In this document: one piece after another, positions 46,895 through 56,989 of the stretch
Layout of the letters: every line of letters begins with the position of its first letter
Numbering within the stretch: position 1 is the first letter of the stretch
Source of the DNA: Ponticoccus litoralis
GTDB lineage: Bacteria; Pseudomonadota; Alphaproteobacteria; Rhodobacterales; Rhodobacteraceae
Direction: 5' to 3'
Assembly: GCF_039769985.1 (NCBI RefSeq)
Contig: NZ_JBDNCH010000005.1
Location: 6,958-70,957, forward strand
DNA length: 64,000 nucleotides
Made by a program: the position numbers and the translations under genes
Notes under the pieces: model-generated
The model's input: only the letters and a program-made list of their open reading frames with translations
The model's database searches: none
Told to the model about the DNA's origin: nothing

Positions 46895-47387
46895 CACGTT
46901 TGGGGGCCTGACAACGCGGAAACGGAACCGCCCGCCGGCATTCAGATATATTAACATAATCCTAATTATGCGCAGCAAAGATTCCCCCGCATTGCCTGAG
47001 GCTTTCGGATCAGAACGCCGTTGCCCCGATCCGGCGGCACGAGGTCGAAAGCCTCAGACGACCCCACGACCGCCACTAGACGCCAAAAGCCCGGAACTCT
47101 TTGGCGCCTGTCAGCCGGACCCTGCGCCTTGCGATGCATGTCCCGCCGACAGGGCCCCCCGCCCCTGGCATCGCCCGGCTCCCGGTGCGGCAAGCACCGG
47201 CAGCGCCTCTGTCAACGCCTGCCAAAAAGCGCCGGACAATGTCCTGTTACCTCAAAGATACAATTGGACTGCCTCACCGGGGCACCTGCGCGTCGGGTGG
47301 ATTGAAATTCCCCAGTAAAACGGTCAAGAGACCCCTGCACGATGCCTCAGCCAGGAACCAGCCAGGGCCACCATGATGGAGGCTCCC
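46895..47387. promoter_or_regulatory. Siderophore-locus upstream region with dyads
   Basis: 493 bp with no convincing gene. CATAATCCTAATTATG at 46955-46970 is a 6-4-6 inverted repeat in the only AT-rich island of the region, a candidate iron-regulator (Fur/Irr/RirA-type) or promoter site. CTGAGGCTTTCG at 46996 and CGAAAGCCTCAG at 47046 form a 12-bp perfect stem around 38 nt with an inner GGATC/GATCC stem, a possible structured leader RNA. Confidence 0.45.
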
Positions 47388-49496
47388 ATGCTTGTTTCCC
47401 GAATTGCCCTGCTTGCCGGCATTGCCGCGGTGTCGACCACGACGCTTACCACACGCGCTCTGGCGCAGGATGGCACCGGGTTTGGTCTTGGAACGCTCGT
47501 TCTCGAAGCGGAAAGCGACGATACCCTGTTGCAGAACGGCTATGTCGCCGAAAGCGTCGCCAGGCGACGCGCACCGACACGGCGATCCGCGACATTCCCC
47601 AGAACATCAGCACGGTGACGCAGGACCAGATCGAGGATCAGGAGCCGCGCACGCTGCTGGATGCGCTTGGCTATACCGCTGGTGCGAGCACCACCAATTT
47701 CGGCTTCGACAGCCGTTATGACGCGATCTACCTGCGCGGTTTCGCCTCTGCCTACACCGGCCTGTTCCGCGACGGGCTGCGGCAGGTCAACGGGCCCTCG
47801 GCGTGGTATCAGAACTACCCCTACAGCTTCGAAGCGGTTTCGGTGCTCAAGGGACCGTCGTCGTCGATGTACGGTGTCAGCGGCTCGGGCGGCATCGTCA
47901 ACATCGTGTCGAAGCGCCCGAAACAGGAGCCCTTCCGCGAGGTGCAGCTGAGCTTCGGCACCGAGGCGCACAAGGAGCTGGATTTCGACTTCGCCGGGCC
48001 GGTCGGGGATGGGCGCCTCAGCTACCGCCTGACCGGCGTGTTGCGTGACGCCGAAACGCCGCTGGAAGGCTTCCGGGACGATCTCGCCATGATCGCGCCA
48101 GCCCTGACCTACCAGCTGACCGAGCGCACGACAGTCACCCTTCTGGGTGAATACGCAAAATCCACGCGCGGCGGCACGGCGTCCTACTACAACCCCTCAT
48201 ACGGCAAGGCCTCGCACATCTATGTCGGCGACCCCGATTACAACGAATTCGACAACGAGCAGTGGCGCCTTGGCTACGAGATCGCGCACGAGCTGACCGA
48301 CAGCGTGACCCTGCGCCAGAACCTGCGCTACTCCGAAGTCGATGCCGATCTCGAATTCAGCGGTCTCTACGCGGCGGGTGCCGGACTGGGGCGCTACTGG
48401 GGGCACTACCTTGAAGACTCCCGGACCTTCGCCGTCGACACCAGCGCCGAGGCCTTCTTCACCACCGGTGCGCTGAACCACACGCTGGTGACCGGCCTCG
48501 ACTACAGCGATGCCTCCTACGATGCCTATTACGGCGGCGTCGGCTATGTCTCGTCGGATGCGACGGACGCGATGAACCAGCCCTATTCCGGCGGGCAGGA
48601 TATCGAACAGCTTGGCCTCTACCTGCACGACCAGATCCAGACCGGCGCCTGGACGGTCTTTCTCAGCGGTCGTTACGACTGGGTCCAGACCACCACCTTC
48701 GATGCCGCAGAGAACGGCACCGACACGTCCGACGAGGGGTTCTCTGGCCGGATCGGCGTGAGCTATGCGGTCAATGAAGACCTCTCGGTCTTTGCCAACC
48801 TGTCCAGCAGCTTCGTGCCGACCACCGGCCTGGTCTACGACGGCGCCCATGCGCCGGACAGCGAGCCGGACGGGCGATCCGACCCGGGGCCTGCAGAAGG
48901 AAATCGGCTTCAAGTACCAGTTGCCCAACACCGAAAGCCTGATCACCGCCTCGCTCTTCGACATCCGCCAGGAGGACGGCGTGGTGTTCCAGACCGTCGA
49001 TCCGGCGGATTTCGGCGGGCTCTATCAGGTGCAGGTGCCCTATGATCTGCGCTCACGCGGGGTCGAGCTTGAGGGGCAGTTCAACTTCGGCAGCGGCCTG
49101 CGGATGACCGCCGCCTATAGCTATCTCGACATGGAGATCGAACGCGGCGCCTCGGGCACCGAGGGCAAGCAGCTGTCGGCGACCCCCGAACACACGGCCT
49201 CGGTCTGGGGCTTCTACGAGCCAAGCGCCGGTGCGTTTGAAGGCTGGGGCTTTGGGGCCGGTCTGCGCTACGTCGGCGAAAGCTGGGGCGATGATACCAA
49301 CAGCTTCCGCAACGACGACCAGCTCTTCGCGGACCTGTCGCTGTCCTACGATTTCGGCCAGCTTGGCCTTGACGGGCTTGGCCTGCGGCTGAACGTGAAG
49401 AACGTCTTCGACAACACCGACCAGACCTGTAGCGCCGGTTATTGCTACCGCACCGAGGGCCGCACCGCGACCGCCAGCATCGCGTACCGCTTCTGA
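47388..49496 (+). CDS. TonB-dependent siderophore receptor (two frameshifts)
   Basis: Outer-membrane ferric-siderophore receptor, about 702 aa. A missing base near 47563 and an extra G near 48875 cancel (2109 bp). Signal peptide MLVSRIALLAGIAAV... to RALAQ. Plug-domain motifs: TDTAIRDIPQNISTVTQDQI, YDAIYLRGFASAYTGLFRDG, VLKGPSSSMYGVSGSGGIVN. The barrel ends in the classic aromatic Phe (TASIAYRF). Start 47388 has GGAGG. The following MFS gene is coupled by TGATG. It is FpvA/FhuE-like in pattern; the exact siderophore is unknown. Confidence 0.88.
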
Positions 49497-50707
49497 TGTC
49501 GGGGCAAAGGGGACACTGGCGCGTCATCGGGGCCATCGGTGGCGTCTACGTGATGCAGAACGTCATCGGCGGGGTGACCTGGGCCGGGCTGCCCGGTGTG
49601 CTGCGGGCGCAGGAGCTTCCGTTGGACCAGATCGGGCTGGTCTCGCTGCTGGTGCTTCCACTGGGCGCTGAAATTCCTCTGGGCGCCGCGGATCGAGCGG
49701 TTCCGCCTGCCCGATGGCGGGCGCGACCGGTCGGCCCTGATCGTGCTGAGCGGCGTGACGGTGGTGATCACCGCGCTGCTGGCGGTCGGGCTCGTCGGGC
49801 CCTTCCCGGTGCTGCCGGTGCTGGCCATCCTGATGGTTGCGGCCTTCGCGACCGCCACCGTCGATATCGCCTGTGACGGCTATGCCGTCGCCGCGCTGCG
49901 GAACACGCGCTACGGCTGGGGCAATGCCGCCCAGGTCGGCGGGGCCTATCTTGGCTCTGCAATCGGCGGCGGCGTGTTCCTCATCCTTGTGGACCGCGTC
50001 GGATGGCTTGGCGCCAGCTGGGCGATGGCGCTGGTGATCGCCGTGCTCTGCCTGCCCTTCACACGCATCGCCCGCAGCCCCATGGCCCTGCCGCGCGCCC
50101 ATACACCAAGCCTCAAAGCCGCCCTCCGGCGCCCGGAGGTCCGCAAGGGGCTGCTGATCGCCGCGCTCTACGTCGTGGCGCAGAAAACCGCGATAGGCAT
50201 GTTCGGACCCTTCTTCATCGACGCGGGCTATGATCTGGCAAGCCTCGGCATCCTGAGCGGCGTCGGCAGCCTGACGCTGGGCTTTCTCGGGGCGATGCTG
50301 GGCGGCGGGTTCGTGCGTCGGTTCGGCGCCCAAAGCGTGCTGGTCGGCGCGGTTGCGCTGCAATCGGCGATCCTGGCGATCGTGGCCCTGTCGGCGGGCG
50401 ACACGATCCTGCCTGCGGCCCTGTGGCGCCGCCGGCGATGGTGGCCAGTGCTGCCGTCATGGCCTTTGGCTTCGTCGCCCTCTACGGGCAGTTCATGGTC
50501 TGGTCCGACCCGCGTCAGGGCGGTGTCGACTTCACGCTTTTCCAATGCATGGATGCCGGGGTCTCGATGCTTTCGGGAACCGCCGCGGGTTTGCTGGCCG
50601 AACATTTCGGCTACGGGTTCTTCTTCGGTCTCGCCTGCGCGCTCTCGCTTGCGGCGCTGCCGATGATCTGGCGCGTTTCGGGGCAGAAGGCGGTGCTGCA
50701 TGTCTGA
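49496..50707 (+). CDS. RhtX/FptX-type MFS siderophore importer (two frameshifts)
   Basis: Inner-membrane MFS protein, about 403 aa; an extra base near 49660 and a missing G near 50425 cancel (1212 bp). Corrected segments LLVLPWALKFLWAPRIERFR and LPAALWAPPAMVASAAVMAF are typical of RhtX/FptX importers, which carry ferric siderophores across the inner membrane without an ABC transporter. The start overlaps the receptor stop by one base, the end overlaps the next gene by 8 bp, so the three genes form one operon. The first insertion creates CACTGGG. Confidence 0.84.
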
Positions 50708-51728
50708 GTCCACCGCCCGCACCGCCCCTTTCGAGATGGAATTCGCGCTGCTGCGGCGGGGCGCCCTTGCGCAGGCCAGAGAACACGACCTGGCCGTGGC
50801 GCGGGACGACGCGGAGGGTCTCACGCTTGAAAGCTTCTATGGCAGGATAGACTTCCTGCCCTGCGCCGCCGGGCTTCAGATCGCGATCCGCGCGCCACAT
50901 GCCGAGTACCTGCAGGTTCTGAAAGACGCGCTCGTGGCGCAGATCGGCACCCATATGCCCAAGCTCGCAAACGCGATCCGCTGGAACGATGCGCCGCCGC
51001 AGGCGCGTCTTCCCGCCAATGCCGGCATCATGACCACGGTCGGCGTCGAGCCCATTTCCGGCGGCTTCCTGCGGGTGACCCTGCAGGGCGACGTGTCGCG
51101 CTTCTCCGATGCGGCGATCCATTTCCGGCTTGGCATCCCGCCCGAGGGGCGCGCGCCACGCTGGCCGACCGTGGCGCAGAACGGCGCGACCGACTGGCCC
51201 AAGGGCGAAGACAGGCTGCACCTTCCGGTCTACACCGCGCGCGCGGTCGATACGGCGCGCGGGCGGCTTTGCTTCGATCTTTTCGAGCACGCCGGAGGGC
51301 GCGCGACGCATTGGGCGCGAACCGCGCGCTTCGGCCAGCAGGTGCTGGTCACCGCCCCGGGGGGCGGTGGCTGTCTGGTGTCCGGCGCGCTGCGGGGCTT
51401 CGGGGACGAAACCGCCTTCCCGGCAATTGCCCGCATCCTCGAAGCAAACCCGGACGCGACCGGACACATCACGCTTTACGCCGACGCCGCGAGCACGGCC
51501 TACCCGTTCCCGACGCATCCGGGGTTGCAGATCGACCACGCCGCGCCGGGACAGCGGGACCGGATGGCACAGGACGCAGAGGCCGCGATTGCCGGGGGGC
51601 AGGACATCTTCCTCTGGTTCGCGGGAGAGCGAGAGCTGGCCACCGCGGTCCGCTCTGCACGGCGCGCCTCGGGCCGACGCCCGAAAGATGCCTATGTCTC
51701 TGCCTTCTGGCAGAAAGCGCCGTCATGA
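50700..51728 (+). CDS. Siderophore-interacting protein (ferric-siderophore reductase, ViuB-type)
   Basis: 342 aa, intact. The N-terminal ~100 residues resemble DUF2218. The FAD-binding segment LPVYTAR is near 175-181, and the NAD(P)-binding C-terminal half contains ALRGFGDETAFPAIARILEA and ends DAYVSAFWQKA. The enzyme reduces Fe(III) in the imported siderophore to release Fe(II) in the cytoplasm. It is the last gene of the receptor-importer-reductase operon. Confidence 0.85.
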   Translation: MSESTARTAPFEMEFALLRRGALAQAREHDLAVARDDAEGLTLESFYGRIDFLPCAAGLQIAIRAPHAEYLQVLKDALVAQIGTHMPKLANAIRWNDAPPQARLPANAGIMTTVGVEPISGGFLRVTLQGDVSRFSDAAIHFRLGIPPEGRAPRWPTVAQNGATDWPKGEDRLHLPVYTARAVDTARGRLCFDLFEHAGGRATHWARTARFGQQVLVTAPGGGGCLVSGALRGFGDETAFPAIARILEANPDATGHITLYADAASTAYPFPTHPGLQIDHAAPGQRDRMAQDAEAAIAGGQDIFLWFAGERELATAVRSARRASGRRPKDAYVSAFWQKAPS

Positions 51729-51834
51729 CCTGCCGCAACCCGGGGTGACCGCCCGGCGCATAGGGCCCGGCCCATCCTTCGCCGCCACGGGCCGCAAGGG
51801 CTTTCTTCACGGTCGGCGGTCAGGAGGTGACGGG

Positions 51835-52230
51835 TCACCCGCCACCGCAACGCGCGACCACGGCGCCCTGACCCTGCGCGATCATGGCGCCCTTTTCGAT
51901 CACGGTTCTTCCGCGCAGCAGGACCGTTTCGGGCCAGCCCTGAACCTCGAACTCCTCGGAGGGCGTGTAATCCGCTCCGTCGTGCAGGTCGTCGTGCCGG
52001 ATGACGCCACGGGTCTCGGGGCTCCAGATTGCAAAATCGGCATCGCTGCCAATCGCGATCGTCCCTTTTTGCGGATAGAGGCCGTAAGTCTTGGCATGGT
52101 TGGTCGCGCTCAGCGCAACAAAGCGGGGCAGATCGATCCGCCCCTTCATGACTCCCTCTGAAAACAGGATCGTCAAGCGTGTCTCGACACCGGGAATACC
52201 GTTCGGGATATGGCGATGATTGTGCTTCAG
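51835..52230 (-). pseudogene. C-terminal remnant of a dihydropyrimidinase/hydantoinase
   Basis: About 130 residues match the C-terminal end of the amidohydrolase-fold dihydropyrimidinase family: NGIPGVETRLTILFSEGV, RFVALSATNHAKTYGLYPQK, GTIAIGSDADFAIW, DYTPSEEFEVQGWPETVLLR. The first two thirds, with the metal ligands, are absent, and the sequence upstream belongs to nothing recognisable. A truncated gene, not a simple frameshift. Confidence 0.75.
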
Positions 52231-52269
52231 CTTTACGGAACCGCCCGGGCGGCGCGTCAAGTGGCCCGG

Positions 52270-52584
52270 TCAGCCCTGAACCCAGACCGAGATCGTGATC
52301 GATTCCGGTAGGTCCACGAAGCCGTCGACATTGACCACGCGCACGCGCATGTGGCGGCCCTCTTCGATCAGCGGTCGCAGGCTGGCCTCGTGCTCCGAGC
52401 CGACCCGCCCGACCGGGCGCAACCCGCGCCCGACGAAGCGGCTGGCCCATGTCCGGGGCCGCGCCATCATGGCGACATGATCCTCGTCCAGACCGATTTC
52501 CAGATCGTCGCCGGGACACAGCCGGAAACGCCCCAGGTCGCTGGGGGTCTGCATAAGCTTGCAGGAGTAGATCAACGGATGCAT
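52270..52584 (-). CDS. Hypothetical small protein
   Basis: 104-aa open frame immediately upstream of the hydantoinase remnant. Its composition is mixed (CPGDDLEIGLDEDHVAMM, RHMRVRVVNVDGFVDLPESI) and looks more protein-like than most shadow frames. No family recognised. It may be the edge of a rearranged gene. Confidence 0.35.
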   Translation of the reverse strand: MHPLIYSCKLMQTPSDLGRFRLCPGDDLEIGLDEDHVAMMARPRTWASRFVGRGLRPVGRVGSEHEASLRPLIEEGRHMRVRVVNVDGFVDLPESITISVWVQG

Positions 52585-52888
52585 CTGTTCGGCCCTCGAT
52601 AGCGACGCTCTTTGTGGCGTCCGATTCTATGGCCAGAATACCTGCGTCAACCGCACCATCCAAACGGGAAAGCGGTCAGCGCGTCACAATTCTGTCGCGC
52701 AGAGGACAGGGCGCCACCCCTGCCCCGGCGTCATGGTGCACCCGGTACGGTCACAAGCACCGGCGCGGGTCGGGCAAGGCACCATAGACCCGCCCGGAAG
52801 GCGGGTGCCCAGGCTGTGCAGCACCCCCTGCCCCCTCTCAAGGCCGCCGTTGGCGGGCGGGTGCCCGCGCGACGAACGCCCCGACCGG
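52585..52888. other. Intergenic region, no gene seen
   Basis: About 300 bp between the hypothetical frame and the SDR gene. GC-rich, with no clear hairpin with T tract, no repeat and no plausible coding frame that I can support. Confidence 0.5.
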
Positions 52889-53671
52889 TTACGGCATCAG
52901 CTGCCCGCCGTTGACCTCCAGCGTCTGGCCGATGATGTAGCCCGACAGCGCCTCGGAGGCGAGGAAGAGATAGGCGCCGACGCATTCCTCGGCGACCCCG
53001 TGGCGGCCCTGCGGGATGGTGGCGCGCATCGCCTCCATCTGAGCCTCGGTCGAGTAGCGTTCGTGGAAGGGCGTGGTGATCACCCCCGGCGCCACCGCGT
53101 TGACGCGGATGCCGTCGCCGATCCACTCTTTCGCCATGCCGCGCGTCACGTTCGACACGAAGGCCTTGGACGAACCATACAGCCCCGCCCCGCCGCTTGC
53201 CCCGTTGCGGGCCGCGATCGAGGTGGTGTTGATGATGAAGCCGCCGCCCTGCTTCTTCAGGTGTGGCACCGCGGCCACGGCGGCCACAAGGACCGACCGG
53301 GCGTTGAGGTCCATGATGCGGTCGTAATCCTCGTCCGTCGCCTCGGCGTAGGGCACGCGCTTGACCATGCCGCCGGCGTTGCTGATCAGCCCGTCCAGCC
53401 CGCCAAGCGCCGTGGCCGCCTCTTCGACCGCCGCGGCCAGCGCCGCGCTGTCCGAGGCATCGGCACGGATCGCCACGGCAAAACCGCCCGCTGCCTCGAT
53501 ATCGGCGACCACCGCCTCTGCCGCCTCCTTGCTGGCGTTGTAATGCACCGCCACCACGGCGCCCTGCGCGCCGAAGGCGCGCGCCAGCGCCGCCCCGATG
53601 CCCGTCGAGGCCCCGGTGATCAGGACGCGTTTGCCGGCGAGGTCCGGCAGGGTTCCGTACTGTCTGGTCAA
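52889..53671 (-). CDS. Short-chain dehydrogenase/reductase
   Basis: 260-aa classical SDR. ITGASTGIG is the cofactor loop, SNAGG the NNAG equivalent, NTTSIAAR carries the catalytic Ser and YGSSK the Tyr/Lys pair; the end LEVNGGQLMP is typical of sugar or alcohol SDRs. Start proposed at the TTG at 53671 because GGGAGAGAGA lies upstream; frames extending further upstream run into the divergent promoter. Divergent from a TRAP transporter operon, so it likely acts on the imported substrate (a sugar acid or polyol; inference). Confidence 0.83.
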   Translation of the reverse strand: MTRQYGTLPDLAGKRVLITGASTGIGAALARAFGAQGAVVAVHYNASKEAAEAVVADIEAAGGFAVAIRADASDSAALAAAVEEAATALGGLDGLISNAGGMVKRVPYAEATDEDYDRIMDLNARSVLVAAVAAVPHLKKQGGGFIINTTSIAARNGASGGAGLYGSSKAFVSNVTRGMAKEWIGDGIRVNAVAPGVITTPFHERYSTEAQMEAMRATIPQGRHGVAEECVGAYLFLASEALSGYIIGQTLEVNGGQLMP

Positions 53672-53805
53672 TCTCTCTCTCCCTTGGCTGCCCCGGCGGG
53701 GCAGGTGCTTGGACGACATGTCAGTGAACTGTTGCACGAATGTCCGATTTGCTACCATACTAGAAAACAGTCCGGGACCGTAAACGCCGGGCAAGGGAGG
53801 AAATC

Positions 53806-54781
53806 ATGAAGACATTGACTGCCGCGGCGACCTGCGCCGCGCTGCTCGCGGGGACGTCCGCCGGTGCAACCGAACTGGTCGGCGCCGTCCAGTTCGACGA
53901 AAATCACGCCTTCACCAAGGCCCTGCGCGAATTCGAACGGGTCGCGGGCGAATGCTCGGGCGGGTCGCTGACCTTCGAGCTTCACCTCAACTCCGAGCTT
54001 GGCCTCGAAAAGGATTACTTCGAGAACATGAGCCAGGGCATCGCCGTCGATTACGGCATCGTCAGCCCCTCGCACATGTCGACCTTCAGCCAGAAAGCGC
54101 CGCTGATGGACATGCCCTTCCTGTTCCGCGATCTCGACCACTGGAACGCGGTGATGGAGCAGGACGCGCTGGCGCCACTGGCCGAGGACGTGCTGGACAA
54201 GGCCAATGTGCGGCTGATCGGCTACGCCGGGGGCGGCACGCGCAACCTGATCGTCAACAAGCCCGTCACCACCATGGCGGAACTGGAAGGCCTGCCGATG
54301 CGGGTCATGGGCGCCCCGATCCAGACGCGCATCTTCGAGGCCATCAAGGCGGCTCCTTCGGTCATCGCCTATGACGAGGTCTACAACGCCATCCAGACCG
54401 GGGTGATCGACGCGGCACGAAAACGAGGCGGCGGGCATCGAACAGATGAAGTTCTACGAGGTCGGCCCCGAGATCGCGCTGACCAAGCACGCGATCACCG
54501 TGCGCCCCATCGCCTTCTCGAACGCTACCTTCGAACGCCTGACGCCCGAAGAGCAGGACTGCGTCCTGCAGGCCGGCAAGGCCGGCGGCAAGCTGGGCCG
54601 CGACGTCGAAAGCGGTCAGGACAGCGAGAAGCTGAAGGCCATGGAAGAGGCGGGGCTCTTGAAGACCCACGAGTTCACAGAGCGCGACATGCTTCTGGAA
54701 CTCGCCGCGCCGGTCAAGGCCGCCTATGCCGAGGAACTGGGCGCGACCGACGTCCTGCAATCCATCGAAGCCGTCGAATAA
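53806..54781 (+). CDS. dctP: TRAP transporter substrate-binding protein DctP (frameshift near 54417)
   Basis: Periplasmic solute-binding protein, about 324 aa after removing an extra A at 54417 in GCGGCACGAAAAC (975 bp; restores IDAAENEAAGIEQMKFYEVG). Signal peptide TAAATCAALLAGTSAGAT. The TRAP motifs GLPMRVMGAPIQ and YNAIQTGVIDA are present. It heads the operon with DctQ and DctM, separated from DctQ by a strong hairpin. Substrate unknown. Confidence 0.87.
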
Positions 54782-54793
54782 CGGCAACACCGG

Positions 54794-54819
54794 GCCCCGG
54801 CGCGCGACCGCGCCGGGGC
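54794..54819 (+). terminator. Intercistronic hairpin dctP-dctQ
   Basis: GCCCCGGCGCG-CGAC-CGCGCCGGGGC is a perfect 11-bp stem with a 4-nt loop, followed by GCTTCTTCG. It probably lowers membrane-subunit expression relative to the binding protein or protects dctP mRNA. Confidence 0.55.
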
Positions 54820-54851
54820 GCTTCTTCGTTCAAAATCGAGCAGGACGCGCC

Positions 54852-55346
54852 ATGCGCATGATTCTGGAAGGCTATTATCGCCTTCTGAAGGCACTGATCA
54901 CCCTGCTGATGGCGGCGCTGATCGTGCCCGTCACCATGCAGATCCTCAGCCGCTACACCGGCCTCATCCCCCGCTACATCTGGACCGAAGAGATCGCCCG
55001 CTTCTGTTTCGTCTGGATCATCCTGATCGGCGCGATGATCGCGGTCCGCGACGGCACCCATTTCGACGTCGACGTGCTGCCGCACAGCGCCAATCCCGGG
55101 GTCGAGTTCGCCTCGAAGCTTTTCGTGAACCTGGCGATCCTTGCCATGGCGCTGTCCTTCCTCTGGTGGGGGCAGGATTTCTTCGTGCTGGGCGCGCGGC
55201 AAAGGTCCGAGATCTTCGGCCTGCCGATGTGGATGATCTACGTCGCCTGGCCCCTTGCGGGCGGCACATGGGCCGTCTTCGTGATCGAGCGCATCGTCAA
55301 CGACCTCCGCGCGCTGAAGGAAGGAGAGCTTCATGGGGCCGGCTGA
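54852..55346 (+). CDS. dctQ: TRAP transporter small permease DctQ
   Basis: 164 aa with four membrane helices, e.g. LLKALITLLMAALIVPVTMQ, FCFVWIILIGAMIAVRDG and MWMIYVAWPLAGGTWAVFVI. The family motif YIWTEEIARFCFVW is present. It overlaps dctM by 14 bp, so translation is coupled. Frame intact. Start at 54852. Confidence 0.88.
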   Translation: MRMILEGYYRLLKALITLLMAALIVPVTMQILSRYTGLIPRYIWTEEIARFCFVWIILIGAMIAVRDGTHFDVDVLPHSANPGVEFASKLFVNLAILAMALSFLWWGQDFFVLGARQRSEIFGLPMWMIYVAWPLAGGTWAVFVIERIVNDLRALKEGELHGAG

Positions 55347-56637
55347 AGTCGCAACACTGCTGTTCGGAACCTTCGGGGTTCTGGTTTTCCTGCGCGTGCC
55401 GGTGGCCTTCGCGCTCGGCCTTGCGGTGGTGCCGGTCTTCTTCATCGACGACCGCCTGACTCCCGTGCTGCTGATGCGGGAAATGTTCAAAAGCTACAAC
55501 GCCTTCGTCCTGCTGGCGGTGCCCTTCTTCCTGCTGGCGGCGAACCTGATGAACTCTGCCGGCATCACCGACCGGCTGATCCGGCTGGCGCGGGCGCTGG
55601 TCGGCCACCTGCCCGGCGGTCTGGGGCATGTGAACGTGGTGGTCTCGATGCTGTTCGCGGGCATCTCGGGCTCGTCTACGGCGGATGCGGCGGGCATCGG
55701 TTCGCTGCTGATCCCGCAGATGAAGAAAGAGGGCTACAGTTCGTCCTTCGCGGTGGCGATCACCGCCTGTTCCAGCGTCATGGGGGTGATCATCCCGCCC
55801 TCGATCCTGATGGTGGTCTGGGGCGGGCTGATGTCGGTCTCGATCGGCGGGCTGTTCCTTGCGGGCGTGGTGCCCGGGGTGCTGGTGGCGCTGTCGCAGA
55901 TGATCACCGTCTACCTCTACGCCAAGAAATACGGCTATCCGCTGCACGACCGCTCGACCTTCCGCGAACTGATGAGCGCGACGGCGGGCGCCTCGCTGGC
56001 ACTGATGACCCCCATCATCATCGTCGGAGGCATCGTCGGCGGCTTCTTCACGCCGACCGAGGCCTCTGTGGTGGCGGTGCTCTACTCGCTGGTGCTGGGG
56101 CTCTTCGTCTACCGCTCGATCACCTTCCGGCAGCTGCCGCATGTGCTGTATGACAGCGCCCGCTTCGCGGCGATCACGCTGTTCTGCATCGGCACGGCCT
56201 CGGCCTTTGGCTGGTGCCTCGCCTACTTCAAGATCCCCGCCGCGCTGGTCGCCCAGATCGACGCGCTGGGGCTTGGGCTGGTGGGCACCGGGATCATGTG
56301 CGCGCTGGCCTTCCTGCTGATCGGCATGTTCATCGACGCGATCCCCGCGATCATCATCCTTGGCACCGTGCTGTTCCCGGTCACGCAGCACGTGGGCATG
56401 CACCCGATTCACTTTGCCATCATCGGGGTGCTCAGCCTTGCCTTTGGGCTGGTGACGCCACCCTACGGGCTGTGCCTGCTGATCGCGGCCTCGATCGGGA
56501 AGATCCGGCTGGTCGACGCGCTGCGCGACGTGATCGTGATCCTGATGCCCATGGTGGTGGTGCTCCTGATCATCATCCTGCTGCCGGACCTGATCCTCGC
56601 CCTGCCCCGCTGGGTGATGCCGACCTTCATCCAGTAG
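55333..56637 (+). CDS. dctM: TRAP transporter large permease DctM
   Basis: 434 aa, intact, the expected length for DctM. About 12 membrane helices; conserved segments include HVNVVVSMLFAGISGSSTAD and FFTPTEASVVAVLYSLVLG and LSLAFGLVTPPYGLCLLIAA. It uses an ion gradient to drive uptake of the solute captured by DctP. A perfect GC hairpin follows the stop. Confidence 0.9.
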   Translation: MGPAEVATLLFGTFGVLVFLRVPVAFALGLAVVPVFFIDDRLTPVLLMREMFKSYNAFVLLAVPFFLLAANLMNSAGITDRLIRLARALVGHLPGGLGHVNVVVSMLFAGISGSSTADAAGIGSLLIPQMKKEGYSSSFAVAITACSSVMGVIIPPSILMVVWGGLMSVSIGGLFLAGVVPGVLVALSQMITVYLYAKKYGYPLHDRSTFRELMSATAGASLALMTPIIIVGGIVGGFFTPTEASVVAVLYSLVLGLFVYRSITFRQLPHVLYDSARFAAITLFCIGTASAFGWCLAYFKIPAALVAQIDALGLGLVGTGIMCALAFLLIGMFIDAIPAIIILGTVLFPVTQHVGMHPIHFAIIGVLSLAFGLVTPPYGLCLLIAASIGKIRLVDALRDVIVILMPMVVVLLIIILLPDLILALPRWVMPTFIQ

Positions 56638-56642
56638 CGACA

Positions 56643-56672
56643 GCGGGCCGCGCCCATCCCGGCGCGGCCCGC
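56643..56672 (+). terminator. Hairpin after dctM
   Basis: GCGGGCCGCGCC-N6-GGCGCGGCCCGC, a perfect 12-bp stem 5 bp after the stop, without a T tract. Confidence 0.5.
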
Positions 56673-56989
56673 CGCAACCCTGCGCGCCTCACGGATCGAG
56701 CCGGACCGCAAGACGCCATCGACTGCCGGGAGGCGCGGCGCCAACCCGGGCGCCAAGCGCTTCGGCCCCGGCCCTTCAACCGCTTCGCCAGCGGCGCGCG
56801 GCCCCCGCCCTCATGACCCCGGTTTCGCACGCATGGACCCCGCCCCGGCCCCGATACGCACCGCCGCCTTTGCGCGCCCGACCGCCGATGCGGCACAGGC
56901 TGCCGTAACGGCAGGCTTGGTCGGAATCGTACATTGCTGTCACATTTCCATGCAACAGACGCAGCCGACTGCCACAGGGGGTGAGAGAC
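56673..56989. other. Upstream region of the RTX nuclease
   Basis: 317 bp with no supported gene. The last 80 bp become less GC-rich (TCGTACATTGCTGTCACATT) and end in a strong ribosome site AGGGGGTGAG. Confidence 0.4.

Noticed and set aside
43699..47318. C-terminal extension of the RND pump to 47318
   Set aside because: It would read through a terminator hairpin and an AT-rich promoter island; the extension has no family similarity. A missing base before 46831 is more likely.
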